From an uncultured Lachnospiraceae bacterium (GTDB lineage: Bacteria > Bacillota > Clostridia > Lachnospirales > Lachnospiraceae), in assembly GCA_934371475.1 (NCBI GenBank), contig CAKRNX010000079.1, forward strand, positions 1-9,710: DNA of 9,710 nt. Direction: 5' to 3'. This document shows, one piece after another, positions 1 through 6,594 of this stretch. Position numbers and translations under genes: made by a program. Position 1 is the first letter of the stretch. Each line of letters opens with the position of its first letter. Under the pieces are notes generated by a model, which searched no databases, was not told the origin of the DNA, and saw only the letters and a program-made list of their open reading frames with translations.

Positions 1-526
1 ACATATATTTCTGCATTCCCGGATTTCTCTCATAAAATACAAAAAATCCCTCTAATCTGCGATATTGCGTTTTTGTCCACCAGTAGACCTGTTCCTCCCC
101 GTCCTGAACATGGAAAATCAGTGCAGGCGGATCCTGGAACTGCTCCATCATTTCCTGAATTCCTTTTTCTTCCATCAGACCGATCACAAAACATCCCAGC
201 AGATTGGTCCCCGGAAAATACTGTTCCTGCTCTTTCTCCATATTTTTCCAGCACACTTCCTGGTCTTCTGAGATATTCATAAGCAGCGCTCCCGTCACAA
301 ACAGAAGCTCTGCTTCTCCGTCCTGCTCGCGGCTTCCTACCAGAACTCCGGCACAGCTCTTTCCTCCTCCGGCTTTTTCCTGCTCCTTTTCCTGTTCTTT
401 TTCTTTTTTCCCCAGAAAAGTCATCACATAGTCTTCCAGATATATTTTTTTATCCTGCTGTATCTCCCCAATCTGTCTTACATTTTTGGGCAGCACCGTC
501 TCACGCTTCATACTGGACTCTCCCAT
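1..526 (-). CDS. Conserved-looking hypothetical protein, C-terminus cut off by window edge
   Basis: An open frame runs from an ATG at 526 leftwards off the window (175 codons seen) and begins MGESSMKRETVLPKNVRQIG. No stop occurs before the edge, so the protein is longer. The upstream ATG is preferred because AAGGAG lies 8 nt before it; a second in-frame ATG at 511 has its own weaker site. Residues about 40-52 are a charged Lys/Glu/Gln stretch. After it comes an alternating hydrophobic region (CAGVLVG, LLFVTGALL, NLLGCFVIGLMEEKG) that vaguely recalls an MPN/JAB-like beta fold without the catalytic His-x-His. The last visible part is aromatic (YWWTKTQYRR, FFVFYER). I do not recognise a function; I recall similar proteins in other Lachnospiraceae but cannot check this. 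No signal peptide or membrane segment is visible in the part present. It is divergent from yyaC. Confidence 0.75.
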   Translation of the reverse strand, partial: MGESSMKRETVLPKNVRQIGEIQQDKKIYLEDYVMTFLGKKEKEQEKEQEKAGGGKSCAGVLVGSREQDGEAELLFVTGALLMNISEDQEVCWKNMEKEQEQYFPGTNLLGCFVIGLMEEKGIQEMMEQFQDPPALIFHVQDGEEQVYWWTKTQYRRLEGFFVFYERNPGMQKYM

Positions 527-540
527 ACCGGACTCTCCTT
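496..540 (-). promoter_or_regulatory. Duplicated Shine-Dalgarno/start-codon unit
   Basis: On the minus strand the 15-bp unit GGAGAGTCCGGTATG is followed directly by GGAGAGTCCAGTATG, differing at one base. Each unit holds an SD-like GGAG and an ATG, and both ATGs are in the same frame (526 and 511). The first has the better site because AA precedes it (AAGGAG). Confidence 0.6.
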
Positions 541-560
541 TGGCCAATGCCTGTTTATTT

Positions 561-589
561 TGCGGTCAGACCGCACTCTGTACAGTACA
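561..589. promoter_or_regulatory. Two adjacent perfect palindromes, possible operators
   Basis: TGCGGTC-A-GACCGCA (561-575) has perfect 7-bp arms around a single central A. Three bases on, TGTAC-A-GTACA (579-589) has perfect 5-bp arms, again around a central A. They lie 35-63 bp upstream of the minus-strand gene at 526, in its presumed promoter/leader. Odd-length dyads of this kind suit dimeric regulators. I recognise neither as a named operator. Confidence 0.35.
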
Positions 590-661
590 TCTTATTATTC
601 CTGTCCTGCAAAATTTAGTACTTTCTGATTTTTCTCTGGGAAATATTTCGACAGTTTCCGC

Positions 662-692
662 TGAATACTTTCAGCTGTCGGCGGATATACTG
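662..692 (+). promoter_or_regulatory. Candidate forespore sigma-F/sigma-G promoter for yyaC
   Basis: GAATA (663-667), 15 nt, then GGATATACTG (683-692) differs at one base per element from the Bacillus sigma-F pattern GYWTA-N15-GGNRANAMTR. Read as sigma-G, GAATA matches the -35 GMATR exactly, and TATACTG lies 18 nt on with two mismatches to CATNMTA. The predicted start near 699 gives a leader of about 105 nt before the yyaC ATG at 806. Forespore expression would suit YyaC. The match is by eye only. Confidence 0.4.
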
Positions 693-704
693 AACCATCA
701 AAGA

Positions 705-768
705 CCAATCTGTTTGAAAAAAGCTTTTTGCCTGCAGACTGCGGAAATATTCTTCCAACATCCTTTAG
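705..768. repeat. Degenerate inverted-repeat element D in the yyaC leader
   Basis: The left part, TGTTTGAAAAAAGCTTTTTG, matches the left end of the element at 1338-1468 (TGTTTAAAAAAGGCTTTTTG) apart from one substitution and a one-base gap. The right part from 742 (GCGGAAATATTCTTCCAACA, continuing) agrees with the right end of that element at about 21 of 27 positions. The internal portion is mostly missing. It lies between the predicted yyaC promoter and its start codon. Confidence 0.45.
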
Positions 769-805
769 AACACAGCTGCCGCTGCATAATCGGAAAGGAG
801 CCGCC

Positions 806-1351
806 ATGTACTATATTGATGCCAGGCAGGAACTGGCCGCCGCAAAACTGAGCCTCCAGTTAAAAGAGCTGCTGAGGGAAACCCCGCCTGCCTGCCGCCC
901 TGTAATCCTCTGTATCGGCACAGACCGTGTCACCGGTGACAGCGTGGGGCCTATCACCGGCACGCTGCTGCAATCTTACGGTGCCTGCAAAAAAATAGCT
1001 GTCTACGGAACACTGGAATGGCCTGTCCACGCGCTTAATCTGGAACCGGTTTACCAAGGAATTCAAAAAAGACATCCCCGCAGTCCCATCCTTGCGGTAG
1101 ATGCCTCTCTCGGTATCAAACAACATTTAGAATATATTACCCTGGGCCGCGGCAGTCTGCTGCCCGGTGCAGGGGTTAATAAAAATCTGGGAGCCGTCGG
1201 TGATTTTTACATCACCGGCATTGTCAATACGCCGCTCCCTGAGGCACAGACCTCTCTGTCCAACACGCGCCTCTCTTCTGTCATGCGGATCTCCTGCTGC
1301 ATTGCGCACGGGATCCTTCAGACCTTCTGCCCGGAACTAGAGCGTGTTTAA
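806..1351 (+). CDS. yyaC: Sporulation protein YyaC (GPR-like putative spore protease)
   Basis: A 181-residue protein. The ATG at 806 is chosen because GGAAAGGAG stands 5 nt upstream; the frame is open back to an ATG at 728, but that one lacks a comparable site. Hallmarks of the YyaC family (related to the germination protease GPR) are IGTDRVTGDSVGP at residues 37-49, the LEWPVHALNL region around 70-79, ILAVDASLG at 95-103 and a long Gly-rich block at 116-141 (GSLLPGAGVNKNLGAVGDFY). YyaC is a forespore-associated protein of uncertain substrate. The C-terminal four residues (LERV) and the stop codon are encoded by the terminal inverted repeat of the element at 1338-1468, so the natural C-terminus may have been trimmed or replaced. 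It is convergent with recR and the only plus-strand gene here. Confidence 0.9.
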   Translation: MYYIDARQELAAAKLSLQLKELLRETPPACRPVILCIGTDRVTGDSVGPITGTLLQSYGACKKIAVYGTLEWPVHALNLEPVYQGIQKRHPRSPILAVDASLGIKQHLEYITLGRGSLLPGAGVNKNLGAVGDFYITGIVNTPLPEAQTSLSNTRLSSVMRISCCIAHGILQTFCPELERV

Positions 1352-1468
1352 AAAAGGCTTTTTGTGAGCTGTGAGTTCCAGTTTGTGGGAGATTTTGCTC
1401 GAATAAGGGCAAAATATACCGCAAAGTGGGTCTTGCAGATCGCGGAAATGTTTTTCAAACACGCTCTA
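1338..1468. repeat. Inverted-repeat (MITE-like) element A between yyaC and recR
   Basis: The ends are inverted repeats: TAGAGCGTGTTTAAAAAA at 1338-1355, and the reverse complement of 1451-1468, which reads TAGAGCGTGTTTGAAAAA. That is 17 of 18 bases matching. Inside is a second hairpin, TTTTGCTC (1393-1400) with GGGCAAAA (1407-1414), loop GAATAA. No coding capacity is visible. It may act as a transcription barrier between the convergent genes. Of 1469-1548, the rest of the gap, I can say only that I see no clear Rho-independent terminator for recR. Confidence 0.7.
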
Positions 1469-1548
1469 ATGCACCTGTAATGTAATGCCGCCTCTGCAAT
1501 CCACAGTCGGTTTCATCCACATACCGTGACACACTGCCAGAAACTATA

Positions 1549-2145
1549 TCAGAGTTCCACTCTGCCTTCCAGCGCCCGCAACAGCGTCATCTCATCGATA
1601 TACTCCAGATCCCCGCCTACCGGAACACCGCTGGCAATTCGGCTGACCTTGATGCCTGTGGGCTTGATCAGCTTACTGATATACATGGCTGTTGTTTCAC
1701 CCTCCAGACTGGAGTTAGTGGCAATGATCACTTCATTCACATCTCCCTGAAGACGATGCATCAGCTCTTTCAGCCGGATATCTGCCGGCCCTATCCCCAA
1801 AAGCGGAGAAATTGCGCCCTGTAGTACATGATAGACGCCTTCATATTTTCCTGTTTTTTCATATGCCGCCAGATCTCTCGAACTCTCCACTACCATGATC
1901 GTTTTTTTATCTCTGGCCGGATTGCTGCAGATCGGGCAGATCTCCTGATCTGTCAGCGTACAGCACTCCTTACAGTAACAGATATGCTTCTTAGCCTCTA
2001 CCATGGCGTCTGACAGCTGCTGTACCCGCTCCATCGGCATATTGACAATATGAAAGGCCAGCCTCTGCGCTGTCTTTCCGCCAATTCCCGGCAGGGATGC
2101 CAGCTGTTCTATCAGCTTTGTAACCTGACTTCCATAGTAATCCAT
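1549..2145 (-). CDS. recR: Recombination mediator protein RecR
   Basis: A 198-residue protein, the normal size for RecR, which works with RecO (and RecF) to load RecA at single-strand gaps. In order: helix-hairpin-helix around residues 10-32 (LPGIGGKTAQRLAFH), a zinc finger with Cys58-x2-Cys61-x8-Cys70-x2-Cys73, then a Toprim domain starting at TIMVVESSRD near 82 and running past the Gly-rich segment LLGIGPADIRLKEL, and the conserved C-terminal SRIASGVPVGGDLEYID near 166-184. The ATG at 2145 follows GGAGAG. It lies 14 nt behind the ybaB stop, as the last gene of the dnaX-ybaB-recR operon. All key residues are present. Confidence 0.97.
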   Translation of the reverse strand: MDYYGSQVTKLIEQLASLPGIGGKTAQRLAFHIVNMPMERVQQLSDAMVEAKKHICYCKECCTLTDQEICPICSNPARDKKTIMVVESSRDLAAYEKTGKYEGVYHVLQGAISPLLGIGPADIRLKELMHRLQGDVNEVIIATNSSLEGETTAMYISKLIKPTGIKVSRIASGVPVGGDLEYIDEMTLLRALEGRVEL

Positions 2146-2159
2146 ATTCTGCTCTCCGA

Positions 2160-2513
2160 TCAGAATCCGAATCCGCCGCCGAGTCCGCCCAGTCCGCCTG
2201 TCAGCCGTGACATGGTGGTGGAAGCTTCTTCTTCTACTTTGCGCAGCGCCTCATTCGTAGCCGCGACAATCAGATCCTCCAGCATCTCAATGTCGTCCGG
2301 ATCCACCACCTCTTCCTTCAGCTTGACAGCAGTCACCATTTTTTTGCCGGATACCGTTACCTCTACTGCGCCGCCGCCTGCTGCTGCTGTAAACTCTTTC
2401 TCCTCCAGTGCCTTCTGGCTCTCTTCCATCTGCTTCTGCATCTTCTGAGCCTGTTTCATCAGATTGCTCATATTTCCGGGCATTCCTCCCGGGAAACCAC
2501 CACGTTTTGCCAT
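2160..2513 (-). CDS. ybaB: YbaB/EbfC family nucleoid-associated protein
   Basis: A 117-residue small DNA-binding protein of the YbaB/EbfC family, which forms tweezer-like dimers on DNA. It has a Gly/Pro-rich N-terminus (residues 5-14), an amphipathic helix MSNLMKQAQKMQKQMEESQK (15-34), a beta core with EVTVSGKKMVTAVKL (51-65), the helix DIEMLEDLIVAATNEALRKV (74-93) and a Gly-rich tail GGLGGLGGGFGF. A strong AGGAGG at 2523-2528 precedes the ATG at 2513. It starts 20 nt after the dnaX stop and is followed by recR, the standard Firmicutes arrangement, which supports a shared role at replication/repair sites. The exact in vivo job of the family is not settled. Confidence 0.95.
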   Translation of the reverse strand: MAKRGGFPGGMPGNMSNLMKQAQKMQKQMEESQKALEEKEFTAAAGGGAVEVTVSGKKMVTAVKLKEEVVDPDDIEMLEDLIVAATNEALRKVEEEASTTMSRLTGGLGGLGGGFGF

Positions 2514-2533
2514 TTTATATTTCCTCCTGATTT

Positions 2534-4186
2534 TTATTCATCTTCAATCTCAATATCCATATGCACAAATTCTCTGACTGCATCTTCGATCTCAATCCCT
2601 GACAGACTTGCATTCTGGATCGCTTCATCTGCTGCTACCAGAAATCGCACATCTGCCTGTTTTCCGGTCTTTTCCAAAATCAGAGTCTCCAACTCTGCCT
2701 TGTTGGCCGGATTATTCAGATACGTCTCTCCCAGAAAATCCGGGAATACCACATAGAGCTGGTTCTCTGCTCCCGGAGCCGTATTAAACTTCAGCGTCGC
2801 ACCGGAAAGTACCGTGCGAAACCGCGGTTCCTCCGCCCCTGCAATAATGCCCTTCCACTTGGATTTGATCTGCTGCAGATCTGCCGGAGCCGCTTTCTGA
2901 TAGTGGAAGTGTGACTCACCTGACGCTCCCTGTACCCCCTGCGCATCCGTTTCCGGATCAGAATGCGGCGCTGCCGCCATTCCCATTGCTGCCGTCGGTA
3001 TATCTCCCTGTCCGGAAGCAGCCGGTACTGCACCGTTCTCCAGCATTTTCTCCAATCTCCGGATCCTGTCTGCCATGGAAAGCTCATCCCGCTGCATCTG
3101 CGGACGGCAGAGCTTGATCAGTGCAACCTCCACCATGACACGCTTGTTTACCGCATAACGCATCTGTCCTGCCAGCTCGGAAAAAATACGGATATAGCGC
3201 ATCAACGTATCTTCCCGGATCATACCCGCCTCTTCCTGCAGAAGCCGCAGATTTTCCGCTGACACATCCAGGCTGTCATCCATCTGGTCCGACGCTTTCA
3301 GAAGCATCAGGTTGCGCAGATACCAGGTAAAATCATTTACCATTTGAGTCAAATCCCTCCCCTGGGCAATCAGCTGCTCCAGATGAGAAAATACCGCCGC
3401 CACATCCCCGCCAAGAATCTGACGCAGCAGACGGCTGAACACCTCTGCGTCCACAGCTCCCAGCACATCCAAAACCTTCTCATAGGTCAGCGTCTCTCCC
3501 AGATAAAAGGAAATGCACTGGTCTGCCAGACTCAGTGCGTCACGCATTGCGCCGTCCGCCTTTCTGGCAATATAGCGCACCGCCTTATCCTCCGCCTCTA
3601 TCTGTTCTCTGCCCAGCAGCTCCCTGAGCCGGTCTGCAATCTCATCCTGGGTGATCCTGCGGAAATCATAGCGCTGGCACCTGGAAAGGATCGTCACAGG
3701 CAGCTTGTGGGACTCCGTGGTAGCCAGAATAAAAATCACGTAGGAAGGCGGCTCCTCCAGCGTCTTCAGAAGCGCATTAAACGCGCCCACTGACAGCATA
3801 TGCACCTCATCGATAATATAAATCTTGTATTTTCCTTCTGCCGGCGAATAGGCTACCTCATCACGGATCTCACGGATATTCTCCACGCTGTTGTTTGAAG
3901 CGGCATCAATCTCGATCACATTCATGGACGTGCCTGCCAGGATCGCCCTGCATGTGCTGCATTCATTGCACGGACTCCCGTCCACCGGATGCTCGCAGTT
4001 GACTGCCCGTGCAAAAATCCTGGCCACAGAGGTCTTTCCTGTGCCTCTCGTCCCGCAAAACAGATAGGCGTGCCCGATACGATCCGCTCGGATCTGATTT
4101 TTCAGTGTGGTAACAATGTGCTCCTGTCCCTTTACCTCTTCAAAATTATCGGGACGGAACTTCCTGTATAGCGCGGTATAACTCAT
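2534..4186 (-). CDS. dnaX: DNA polymerase III gamma/tau subunit (clamp-loader ATPase)
   Basis: A 550-residue protein, the ATPase and scaffold of the clamp loader that places the beta clamp on DNA. Visible: N-terminal YRKFRP signature (7-12), Walker A GTRGTGKT (45-52), zinc-binding Cys64/Cys73/Cys76/Cys79, Walker B IIDEVH (124-129), sensor-1 LATTESHKLP (154-163) and the SRC arginine-finger motif (168-170). A collar domain follows, then a variable Ala/Gly-rich linker near 385-420 and a tau-like C-terminal domain. The ATG at 4186 has GGAG about 10 nt upstream. I see no A-rich slippery heptamer, so there is no sign of E. coli-type frameshifting to make a short gamma form. It heads the dnaX-ybaB-recR operon. 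I see neither a clear promoter nor a signal-recognition-particle RNA gene in the 70-nt gap upstream. Confidence 0.97.
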   Translation of the reverse strand: MSYTALYRKFRPDNFEEVKGQEHIVTTLKNQIRADRIGHAYLFCGTRGTGKTSVARIFARAVNCEHPVDGSPCNECSTCRAILAGTSMNVIEIDAASNNSVENIREIRDEVAYSPAEGKYKIYIIDEVHMLSVGAFNALLKTLEEPPSYVIFILATTESHKLPVTILSRCQRYDFRRITQDEIADRLRELLGREQIEAEDKAVRYIARKADGAMRDALSLADQCISFYLGETLTYEKVLDVLGAVDAEVFSRLLRQILGGDVAAVFSHLEQLIAQGRDLTQMVNDFTWYLRNLMLLKASDQMDDSLDVSAENLRLLQEEAGMIREDTLMRYIRIFSELAGQMRYAVNKRVMVEVALIKLCRPQMQRDELSMADRIRRLEKMLENGAVPAASGQGDIPTAAMGMAAAPHSDPETDAQGVQGASGESHFHYQKAAPADLQQIKSKWKGIIAGAEEPRFRTVLSGATLKFNTAPGAENQLYVVFPDFLGETYLNNPANKAELETLILEKTGKQADVRFLVAADEAIQNASLSGIEIEDAVREFVHMDIEIEDE

Positions 4187-4206
4187 GCTCTCTGTACTCC
4201 TGACAA

Positions 4207-4230
4207 ATAGAGCCCCTCACGGGGAGGGGC
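4207..4230 (-). terminator. Terminator of the phosphofructokinase gene
   Basis: On the minus strand GCCCCTC (4230-4224), loop CCCGT, GAGGGGC (4218-4212) forms a perfect 7-bp GC-rich stem, followed by TCTATTTGT. The T-run is short and broken, so termination may be partial. It sits between the phosphofructokinase stop (4257) and dnaX start (4186). Confidence 0.7.
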
Positions 4231-4256
4231 CCCAGATATTTGACGTCCTGTTCCGA

Positions 4257-5330
4257 TCAGTCTCCGAAGCTCAGGCCAAGAAGCTTGGCCTCCTGTACGA
4301 TCTGATCATCCGGAGATACCGCCTTCAGTTTGCCGGCGCACTCCTCCAGCGGAACCTTTTTGATCTTGCCGTCTACAATGGCAACCATATAGCCGTACTG
4401 TCCCTCCAGGATCAGCTTGGCTGCAGCAACGCCCAGTCTTGTGGAAAGCACTCTGTCGTAAGGACAGGGGCTTCCGCCTCGCTGCGTATGCCCGGGCACC
4501 GTGATACGCACCTCGATACCGATACGCTCCTGGATCTTCTCCGCCAGTTCATAAGCCACAGACGGATACTTTTTCTCTTCCATCTTTTTCTTGAGCTCTT
4601 TTTTGCTCAGAGCTGCATCCTCGGCAGAAATCGCACCCTCAGCCACAGCAATCACAGTAAATCCCTTGCCGGCCTTGGTTCGCTTGTCCAGTGCCTCGAT
4701 CACCTTGTCGATATGGTATGGTATCTCCGGCAGCAAAATAATGTCCGCTCCGCCTGCGATACCTGCATACAGCGTCAGCCAGCCAACTTTGTGTCCCATA
4801 ATCTCCACGATGAATACGCGGTTGTGGGATGCGGCCGTCGTGTGGATGCAGTCGATCGCCTCTGTGGCAATATTTACCGCGCTGTAGAAGCCAAACGTCA
4901 TATCGGTACCCCAGATATCATTGTCAATCGTCTTGGGCAGGTGAATTACATTCAACCCTTCTTCCCTGAGCAGGTTCGCTGTTTTCTGTGTGCCATTTCC
5001 GCCAAGAATCACCAGGCAGTCCAGACGCAGCTTGTAATAATTCTGCTTCATGGCCTCTACCTTGTCCAGTCCGTTCTCATCCGGCACACGCATCATCTTG
5101 AACGGCTGTCTGGAAGAACCCAAAATCGTGCCGCCCTTCGTCAGAATACCTGAAAAATCGCCGGCTGTCAGGAGCCTGTAGTCGCCGTAGATCAACCCCT
5201 TGTAACCATTCATAAAACCGTATACTTCCAGCTCGTCCAGGTTGCTGGAAAGTCCCTTCACTACACCTCGCATTGTGGCATTCAATGCCTGGCAGTCGCC
5301 GCCGCTGGTTAAAAGTCCTATTCTTTTCAT
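4257..5330 (-). CDS. pfkA: 6-phosphofructokinase (PFK family, mixed ATP/PPi-type motifs)
   Basis: A 357-residue PFK-family enzyme that phosphorylates fructose 6-phosphate to fructose 1,6-bisphosphate, the committed step of glycolysis. Visible: N-terminal LTSGGDCQALN (7-17), the phosphoryl-donor motif GGNGT (110-114), catalytic PKTIDND (132-138, with Asp136 as base), the substrate segment EIMGHKVGW (176-184) and GHTQRGG (280-286). It is about 37 residues longer than E. coli PfkA. By family rules a Gly in the second donor position (Gly113; Asp in PPi enzymes) predicts ATP use, while Lys133 in PKTIDND is shared with PPi-type and Group III enzymes. Asn112 replaces the usual Asp of GGDG. The donor is therefore not certain. 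The ATG at 5330 follows AGAAGGGTG. It has its own promoter and terminator, so it is probably monocistronic. Confidence 0.93.
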   Translation of the reverse strand: MKRIGLLTSGGDCQALNATMRGVVKGLSSNLDELEVYGFMNGYKGLIYGDYRLLTAGDFSGILTKGGTILGSSRQPFKMMRVPDENGLDKVEAMKQNYYKLRLDCLVILGGNGTQKTANLLREEGLNVIHLPKTIDNDIWGTDMTFGFYSAVNIATEAIDCIHTTAASHNRVFIVEIMGHKVGWLTLYAGIAGGADIILLPEIPYHIDKVIEALDKRTKAGKGFTVIAVAEGAISAEDAALSKKELKKKMEEKKYPSVAYELAEKIQERIGIEVRITVPGHTQRGGSPCPYDRVLSTRLGVAAAKLILEGQYGYMVAIVDGKIKKVPLEECAGKLKAVSPDDQIVQEAKLLGLSFGD

Positions 5331-5352
5331 TTTTTCACACCCTTCTCATCTT

Positions 5353-5427
5353 AGAGCATATCTGAAAAAGGCTTATATCCCGCAAAGCGAAGCTCGCAGC
5401 TTACAAAAACATTTTCCAGCATGCTCT
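5353..5427. repeat. Short inverted-repeat element B in the pfkA leader
   Basis: The left end AGAGCATATCTGAAAAA (from 5353) and the reverse complement of the right end, AGAGCATGCTGGAAAA (ending at 5427), form imperfect terminal inverted repeats. The interior (CCCGCAAAGCGAAGCTCGCAG) echoes the element at 1338-1468 (CCGCAAAGTGGG...CTTGCAG), as does AAAAAGGCTT near the left end. It resembles a shortened relative. It lies between the pfkA promoter and start codon, so it would be transcribed as 5' leader. Confidence 0.55.
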
Positions 5428-5442
5428 GAACATTATGGTTGT

Positions 5443-5471
5443 ATTATATCGTCTTTTATGTATGGGCACAA
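5443..5471 (-). promoter_or_regulatory. Sigma-A-type promoter for pfkA
   Basis: On the minus strand: TTGTGC (5471-5466), 17-nt spacer, perfect TATAAT (5448-5443). The predicted start is near 5436, giving a leader of about 105 nt that contains the whole repeat element at 5353-5427. The -35 box is weak. I see no terminator between the lrgB stop (5493) and this promoter, so some read-through from lrgAB is possible. Confidence 0.6.
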
Positions 5472-5492
5472 GGTTTTTAAGTCAATTTTCTG

Positions 5493-6185
5493 CTACCTGA
5501 AGTTTGCGAAGATGGACGCTCCCACCACGGTAATCAGTCCGGAAACCGCGATGGCCAGACTGCTGATTGCCCCTTCTATCTCGCCCATCTGCATCGCTTT
5601 GGTCGTACCGATCGCATGGGATGCACTGCCGATGGCCAACCCTTTGGCCACGGGCTCTGTAATGCGAAACAGCCTGCATACGCCGTCTGCTATCATATTT
5701 CCCAGAATGCCGGTAATGATAATTGCCGCCACAGTCACATTGACAATGCCGCCCATCTCTTCTGCCACACCCATACCGATAGCCGTTGTGATGGACTTCG
5801 GCAGTAATGTCACATACTGTTCATGTGTAAAGCTAAAAAGAATACTCAGAAGCAGGACACCTCCCATGCTGGTCAGCACACCCGCCACAGATCCTACAAT
5901 AATCGCCTTCCAGTTGCGCTTTAACTGTTCAAGCTCACGGTACAGCGGAATAGCCAGGCACACGGTAGCAGGAGTAAGCAGATAGCTCAGATATTTTGCT
6001 CCGTCATAATACGCCTCATATTTCGTGCCGGTCAGGATCAGAAACAACATGACCATAATAATTGAAATCAGAAGCGGATTTAAAATTGCCATTTTCCATT
6101 TCTTCTTCATCATCAGACCGATCTCATACCCCAGCACACTGATAAACATTCCAAAAAACAGCGAACCGCTGATAAACTCTATCAT
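5493..6185 (-). CDS. lrgB: LrgB/CidB family membrane protein (antiholin-like or pyruvate transporter subunit)
   Basis: A 230-residue, strongly hydrophobic protein with about six to seven membrane segments. LrgB/CidB proteins pair with LrgA/CidA. The pair has been linked to control of murein hydrolases and cell lysis in Staphylococcus, and to pyruvate transport in Bacillus and Streptococcus. Family signatures: LLTPATVCLAIPLY (69-82), LPKSITTAIGM (128-138) and KGLAIGSASHAIGTTKA (181-197). The start is the ATG at 6185, which overlaps the lrgA stop in the sequence ATGA. The open frame upstream of it is the out-of-frame shadow of lrgA. The overlap implies translational coupling and equal expression. 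No LytSR-type regulator is in the window, so lysis versus pyruvate roles cannot be separated. Confidence 0.93.
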   Translation of the reverse strand: MIEFISGSLFFGMFISVLGYEIGLMMKKKWKMAILNPLLISIIMVMLFLILTGTKYEAYYDGAKYLSYLLTPATVCLAIPLYRELEQLKRNWKAIIVGSVAGVLTSMGGVLLLSILFSFTHEQYVTLLPKSITTAIGMGVAEEMGGIVNVTVAAIIITGILGNMIADGVCRLFRITEPVAKGLAIGSASHAIGTTKAMQMGEIEGAISSLAIAVSGLITVVGASIFANFR

Positions 6186-6559
6186 TTCTTCATCCCTTTC
6201 CCTGCTTTGTTTTTCTGATCCAGACGGATAATCCCCTGGGTCACGCGCCCGGTCACTCCCATAACGACTACCGTAGTCACAGCGATAATGACCAGGAACG
6301 GCAGCCAGATATCCGACAGCGCATCCCACTCATTCATCAGGCCTACGCCTGCGGGAATAAACATCATCGGCATAGTCTCAATAAGGAAATCTCCTGCTGC
6401 TTCTACTTCTTTCAGCTTTACTATACCGCTCATCAGAGCAGCCAGCATCAGCACCAGCCCGTAAATACTGGCCGGAATGGGAAATGGAAGAAAATGTTTC
6501 AGCAGTTCTCCTAAAAAGGAGATCCCCATTATGATACAGAACTGTTTCATGTACTTCAT
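6182..6559 (-). CDS. lrgA: LrgA/CidA family membrane protein (holin-like)
   Basis: A 125-residue protein with about four predicted membrane helices (roughly 6-24, 28-48, 57-75, 83-103) and a basic C-terminal tail. Characteristic LrgA/CidA motifs are FPIPASIYGLVL (26-37) and MFIPAGVGLM (66-75). It is the partner of the downstream lrgB, and its TGA stop overlaps the lrgB ATG. The ATG at 6559 follows AGAGGAAAG; a second Met three codons later (6550) is possible. A nearby upstream ATG at 6564 is followed at once by TAA. Expression probably comes from the promoter at 6727-6755, through a leader holding an inverted-repeat element. Confidence 0.92.
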   Translation of the reverse strand: MKYMKQFCIIMGISFLGELLKHFLPFPIPASIYGLVLMLAALMSGIVKLKEVEAAGDFLIETMPMMFIPAGVGLMNEWDALSDIWLPFLVIIAVTTVVVMGVTGRVTQGIIRLDQKNKAGKGMKK

Positions 6560-6594
6560 TACATTCTTTCCTCTTTTCTGTTCTTACATTTTCA

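Noticed and set aside
728..805. N-terminal extension of YyaC to the ATG at 728
   Set aside because: The strong GGAAAGGAG 5 nt before the ATG at 806 marks the start; the extension lies partly in the degenerate repeat.
486..851. 121-residue plus-strand frame ahead of yyaC
   Set aside because: It has no ribosome site, overlaps the divergent gene and the yyaC start, and reads through palindromes and a repeat element.
2534..4186. Programmed frameshift in dnaX
   Set aside because: I looked for an A-rich slippery heptamer on the coding strand and saw none.
4187..4256. Signal recognition particle RNA upstream of dnaX
   Set aside because: The gap is only 70 nt and is filled by the phosphofructokinase terminator.
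4185..5153. 322-residue plus-strand open frame
   Set aside because: It runs antisense to the well-identified phosphofructokinase, has no recognisable domains, and has a composition typical of a shadow frame.
5493..6329. Longer LrgB starting at 6329
   Set aside because: The extra N-terminus is the out-of-frame shadow of lrgA and is unlike the family; the ATGA overlap at 6185-6182 is the natural start.
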